Shown here: one piece after another, positions 8,161 to 11,925 of the stretch
Layout: each line of letters begins with the position of its first letter
Position numbering within the stretch: position 1 is the first letter of the stretch
Assembly: GCA_004151065.3 (NCBI GenBank)
Contig: NWUY0300048722.1
Span: 19,425-31,349 of the forward strand
DNA: 11,925 nucleotides
DNA from: Larix sibirica
Taxonomy: Eukaryota > Streptophyta > Pinopsida > Pinales > Pinaceae
Direction of reading: 5' to 3'
Program-made: the position numbers and the translations under genes
The notes under the pieces: model-generated
What the model saw: the letters and a program-made list of their open reading frames with translations, nothing else
What the model was told of the DNA's origin: nothing
Databases searched by the model: none

Positions 8161-8655
8161 TTATTTCTCCCAATCCTCCATCAAAATCCTCAAGTACCCA
8201 GGAATTGAACTATCATAGCCATTTTCATTGACCTCTCCAGAACCTTGTCTTCCCTGGTTTCCTCGGCTTCTACCTCCTCGTCGAGGGGTTGCACGGAGTC
8301 TACGAGACATCCTCCCAGTCCGAGAGAAAAAAGCAGCACCTGCGTTTCTCACCAAAGAAGAACAGAGCGGAGGAAGCTGCAAGACGGGTGCAGGAGGATT
8401 CAAGGACAGTGGAATGTCTGCGTTAGAGAGCCAGAACCCTACAAATGGAAACTGGTACTGTAAACACGGAGGGAGAGAAGTCACCACAGCAAATGTGCCT
8501 CTTAGTATTCTGGAACTGGAATGTTTCTGTTCGGGAGGCTTTAACGCAGCATTGAAGGTGGCCATTAAATCACACAGCAGGGGAATGATGTTGTATGTAC
8601 AGAGGCCAACTCTAGCATGAGCTTGGACGTCCATCATCTTGAATTCCCTCCTCAT
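8161..8655 (-). CDS. Open minus-strand frame, product unknown (copy 2)
   Basis: This is the copy-2 counterpart of the 164-codon minus-strand frame at 3587-4081. The predicted peptide is identical, including the Arg/Gly-rich stretch at residues 125-137. Identity between copies says nothing about selection, because the whole repeat is almost identical. Expression is unproven and the product is unrecognised. Confidence 0.2.
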   Translation of the reverse strand: MRREFKMMDVQAHARVGLCTYNIIPLLCDLMATFNAALKPPEQKHSSSRILRGTFAVVTSLPPCLQYQFPFVGFWLSNADIPLSLNPPAPVLQLPPLCSSLVRNAGAAFFSRTGRMSRRLRATPRRGGRSRGNQGRQGSGEVNENGYDSSIPGYLRILMEDWEK

Positions 8656-8797
8656 CGAAAATAATGCCTATTTCATGAGTTGGGAAAGAATGACGAGGGG
8701 TCTCCACATGGTGAGTTGTGGAGGCCATCGTGGCATCTTCCTCGTGCTCTGCCTAGTTACTCATACCACCCGCATCCGTGGGTTATTTTCTATGAGT

Positions 8798-11633
8798 TAA
8801 CAAACACAAAATACATTATTTTTTTAAAGATAATGCAACAAATTGATTATTGTAATTTTTAAGTGCATCTAGTTTCATTTTATCATTTGCATGCATTAGA
8901 AGTGACTAGGGAAACAACATGCCTTACAATATCCCATTGTACTATCTAGAGTGCAAGATCATGCACGTCTCCTCGAGTATTTGCGAATCCATCCCATGGA
9001 AACAATATATTTTGGGATCTGGTTAATGGCAATTATAAGGAGATTGGAGTCCAGTTTAGAGCTATATGATGTTAAACGAAGCTTTATAATACTAATACCA
9101 CCTATCATTCACGCACAATTTAGTGAGTTGCTAGAGGCATCGAGGACATCCTTATGACTACTTCATGTGCAATACACACGACCCAATATAGGCCTGACTC
9201 AACACAAAAAAATTACTTACACCCTAGGTGGAGTGCATTAGAACTAGTGAAACATAAGAAAGCTCGAGATTTGGCACTTATCTCCTTGGACCTCCATAGG
9301 ATGCATCTTCTCTTCTTCTTCTCACATCTTCTATGTTCTCATCATAGTGATAAGAAATGAGTGAGATTATACATATGCACATGCATGGTTGATTATTGAT
9401 ATGCCTAGATGATTAAGAGCATGGTTTATTATTTGTACCCTAAAACATAAACCATGGGACTTAGTATTTTGACTAGGATATCTTAAAAAACAATCCATAA
9501 GGAAAACTTAATGATTCTTAAACATATAATATGAAGGATATGATCATGAAGCACCTATAACACCTATGTTGTCTTAACCATGGAATATAGACATGAATCT
9601 ACTCTTTACATATGTATGCTAGACCAAGAATGATGTTACAAAGAATTAAGTTCACAACATTGATAAGAAAACACATGCATTAGGGATAGAAAAGAAAAAA
9701 ATGCATAACTTAGAGACACATCAACTCTTTAGAAAAATAAGCAACAAGTACAATTGGTTTAAGTGGAATGATGTTACACTATGGCATGCACTACTTTTTG
9801 CATGATGTGGAAAGTAATTTATGTAGTGAGGGAATGTTAGCAACATAGACAAATGTGTGTAGGGAAGGAATCAAGATGTATCTTACAAGTAATCTCCCAT
9901 AGGCTTGACATTTTGGAGTAGTAGCCTATCCTAGGACATGATTGGAAGATTTTAAATTGTCATGTAGGAATAATCATGATGAGGTAGAAGTGATACTTTA
10001 GAACTATTGAGGTATCTCTTGGAAAAGTAACTAAAATTGTTGATAATTAATAGTTGTTGAATCATAGAAGGATCCTTGGATAGGAAACATATTAGGAATC
10101 CCTATAACATCTAAGGGCAATTCTTATCAGGAAGAAATGCTTACAATTAAACATATTTGAGTTAAATTATTGGGATGAAGAGGAATATATTATAGAGAAT
10201 TTGGAAGGTGTGGAGACCTTATTTTAAAGAGGTGCTAAACTGTGAGAGCCTACATGGTAGTGATGAAAGAATGCAAATTAGTAATTGTGAAAATTCAACA
10301 AGGAAAAAGGGAAATGCACGTTAGCATCAAGGTGATATTATCTTGGCCAATTAAAGATTACTTGAGAAGAGGCCTTAGTCTGAATAACAACAACATGTAA
10401 TTGTCACAATTAGAGAAATTAATTAAAACTCATATGACTCCCTTGGGGTGTAGAGCTAATGGAAAACATCAAAGTGCTAGGGATATTATGAAATTGTAAT
10501 AAAGTCTAGGGAAACTTTATGTAACAAAGGGGTTCCTCTTTCAAGTGGCGAGCTCTCTCTAGTGCTAGGGGTATTATGAGTGTAGAGTGCTCCCTTTCAG
10601 ATTTATTTGTTTTAGAAATTGGAATTTGGGCGTGTTATATCCAAAATAGCTTGGATGGAGTGGTGCTATCGTTGGATTAATGTGTTTGAACTATTTTTGG
10701 TCGCTAATAATATGATCTTTTTTATACCTCAAGACAATGCTGGATCGAAATATATGGAGAAACCTAACTTTTGAGTGGAGCTATTCTTCTTCATTTGAAT
10801 GTTGGATATTGAGATTGACTACGTGTTGCTATGTTGCATTGGTATGTTTGAAGTGTTGTTAAGTCTGTATGCGTGAGAATGCGAACTGCAAAGTTTTAAA
10901 TGGTGATTTTGGATCTTTAATTATTTGCTAGGTTTTTGGTCATCTTCTAAAAACAATTATTGTTTTCCAGTGCTCTCATCATTGTTTCGTGGCTACCTGA
11001 TGCTTGAGAATATTGGTGTCACTATATATATAGTCAAAGACATGCACATTGCACATTGTACTAATTTGCAAAGATTCTACTATTTTAGACTGACATGTTG
11101 TAAAAAGGTGGCAAAGATATAGATCTGCACCTTTAGTTCTCTCAAACGCTATTAAAAGTAGTTTTTTTAAAGCAGTTTTTTCAGGAAAGGTCTCTACATT
11201 CATCCATCTGTTTGGGTTGTGCATGATACATATGTTGTCCAAAAACTGTGAATAGGGTTCTGAGGATTGACTCTATCTTCAACAAAAGGTTTTACCTCTT
11301 TTAAAAATCAAGCCAGAAGAGTGTGCGGAGTGTAGCTTGTTCCAGGACTACACTGTGTTGTAGTGATTTCCAGAGGCCTCTTGTTTCATTGGCCTTAACA
11401 CCACAGTGGATTATCATCACTCAAGAACTCTCAAGTAAACCATTCAACTTCATATTCCACTTGCAAACTGTCTTGTAAGTGTCAAAATTGAAATAAAGTT
11501 GAGTTGCATTGTACTTGGGGGCATTCTCGGTTGAGACCAACACCCTTCACTACTTGAGCTCGTTTGTTGAATCTTATTGTAAAAGGGTGAAGTTGCAAGA
11601 ATCCCTTATTTAGTTGAGTAAGTATTTGATCAC
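8798..11633. other. AT-rich DNA without recognisable genes (copy 2)
   Basis: This is the counterpart of 4224-7059 and contains all eight substitutions. The 19-bp near-repeat lies at 10473-10491 and 10561-10579, and the AT palindrome at 11021-11034. No gene was recognised. Confidence 0.4.
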
Positions 11634-11925
11634 ATGTTTTCAATGACTATAATCACTGGTGTGGTAGAATTACTGAACACTCTACTTCTCTCTTCTATTG
11701 AAAACATTGTCATGGTCAACAAGACCATTCTCACTCACACTCAAAATTGTGTAAAAGAATAACAAGACACACTTGAGTTTCTACAGCTGGAATCGCAGCT
11801 CCTACAAGAAGAAACACATTCTGAACTTGTTCCTGTTCAGAACAATCCTCCTTATGATTACTTTCATTGGCCTGCACAGAATGCTGCCACTTCAGAATCA
11901 CATAAGAAAATCAGTGGCCCTGCTT
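11634..11925 (+). pseudogene. Start of the second gag-like remnant, cut by the window edge
   Basis: This copy of the gag-like ORF starts at ATG 11634 and keeps the first in-frame stop at 11760-11762. The Glu/Gln-rich segment after that stop is open to the window end. The zinc-knuckle part would lie beyond the window. Because the stop is shared, the inactivation predates the duplication or both copies represent one locus. Confidence 0.5.

Larger units (their letters stand above)
7704..8797. other. GC-richer island, longer version (copy 2 with left flank)
   Basis: Positions 8014-8797 repeat the island of copy 1. Positions 7704-8013 extend it to the left with sequence of the same GC-rich, few-stop character that is absent from the left side of copy 1. 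Open stretches include a plus-strand phase from 7887 to TGA 8154-8156 interrupted by one TAG at 8010, rich in Cys and Trp before that TAG, and a minus-strand frame from 8099 down to the N. The left extension suggests that copy 1 is truncated at the gap at 3439 and that the island is at least 1.1 kb. Function and origin are unknown to me. Confidence 0.45.
8014..11925. repeat. Long direct repeat, copy 2 (runs off the window)
   Basis: This is the second copy of 3440-7351 at a constant offset of 4,574 bp. Corresponding substitutions are at 8988, 9037, 9067, 9279, 9347, 10134, 11210 and 11522. Unlike copy 1, its left edge is not at an N: it continues smoothly into 310 bp of further GC-rich sequence. 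Confidence 0.95.

Noticed and set aside
1-11925. CRISPR array, bacterial or phage defence system
   Set aside because: There are no regularly spaced direct repeats, no compact gene order and no ribosome binding sites. Sequence character is that of plant nuclear repeats.

Overview
The window looks like intergenic DNA from a large, repeat-rich plant nuclear genome. The evidence is an LTR with a tRNA-Met-type primer binding site, several decayed transposon reading frames that share one frame but carry many stops, low GC outside one short island, and no intact gene. A gymnosperm would fit, but nothing here proves it. I found no rRNA, tRNA, CRISPR, bacterial operon or intact conventional gene.

Layout. 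Positions 328-1606 hold a plus-strand decayed ORF that resembles plant transposon-associated proteins; it contains a 79-bp tandem duplication. Positions 1813-2297 hold two short, coding-like minus-strand frames of unknown origin. Positions 2593-2922 form a probable 330-bp LTR with TG...CA ends, a G-box and a duplicated TATA box. A primer binding site follows at 2924-2935 and then about 500 bp of internal leader, which stops at a single N at 3439. No second LTR is visible.

The rest is dominated by a direct repeat with a 4,574-bp offset: 3440-7351 recurs at 8014-11925 with no indels and only eight substitutions found by eye. Copy 1 begins on the base after the N at 3439. A second N at 7703 separates the two copies. 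Copy 2 runs off the window, so the true repeat may be longer. Each copy starts with a 22-nt purine tract and a GC-richer island open on both strands (3440-4223; in copy 2 the island starts further left, at 7704). About 2.8 kb of AT-rich DNA without a recognisable gene follows, then the start of a decayed gag-like ORF. In copy 1 that ORF can be followed to two CCHC zinc-knuckle motifs just before the N at 7703.

The simplest reading is nested, mostly dead retrotransposons. The 3.9-kb repeat is either a very recent duplication or two allelic or redundant contigs placed side by side by the assembler. The exact coincidence of the repeat edge with an N favours the assembly explanation. I found no convincing new functional system. 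The most useful leads are the duplication, the unidentified GC-rich island, and the LTR with its duplicated TATA unit.
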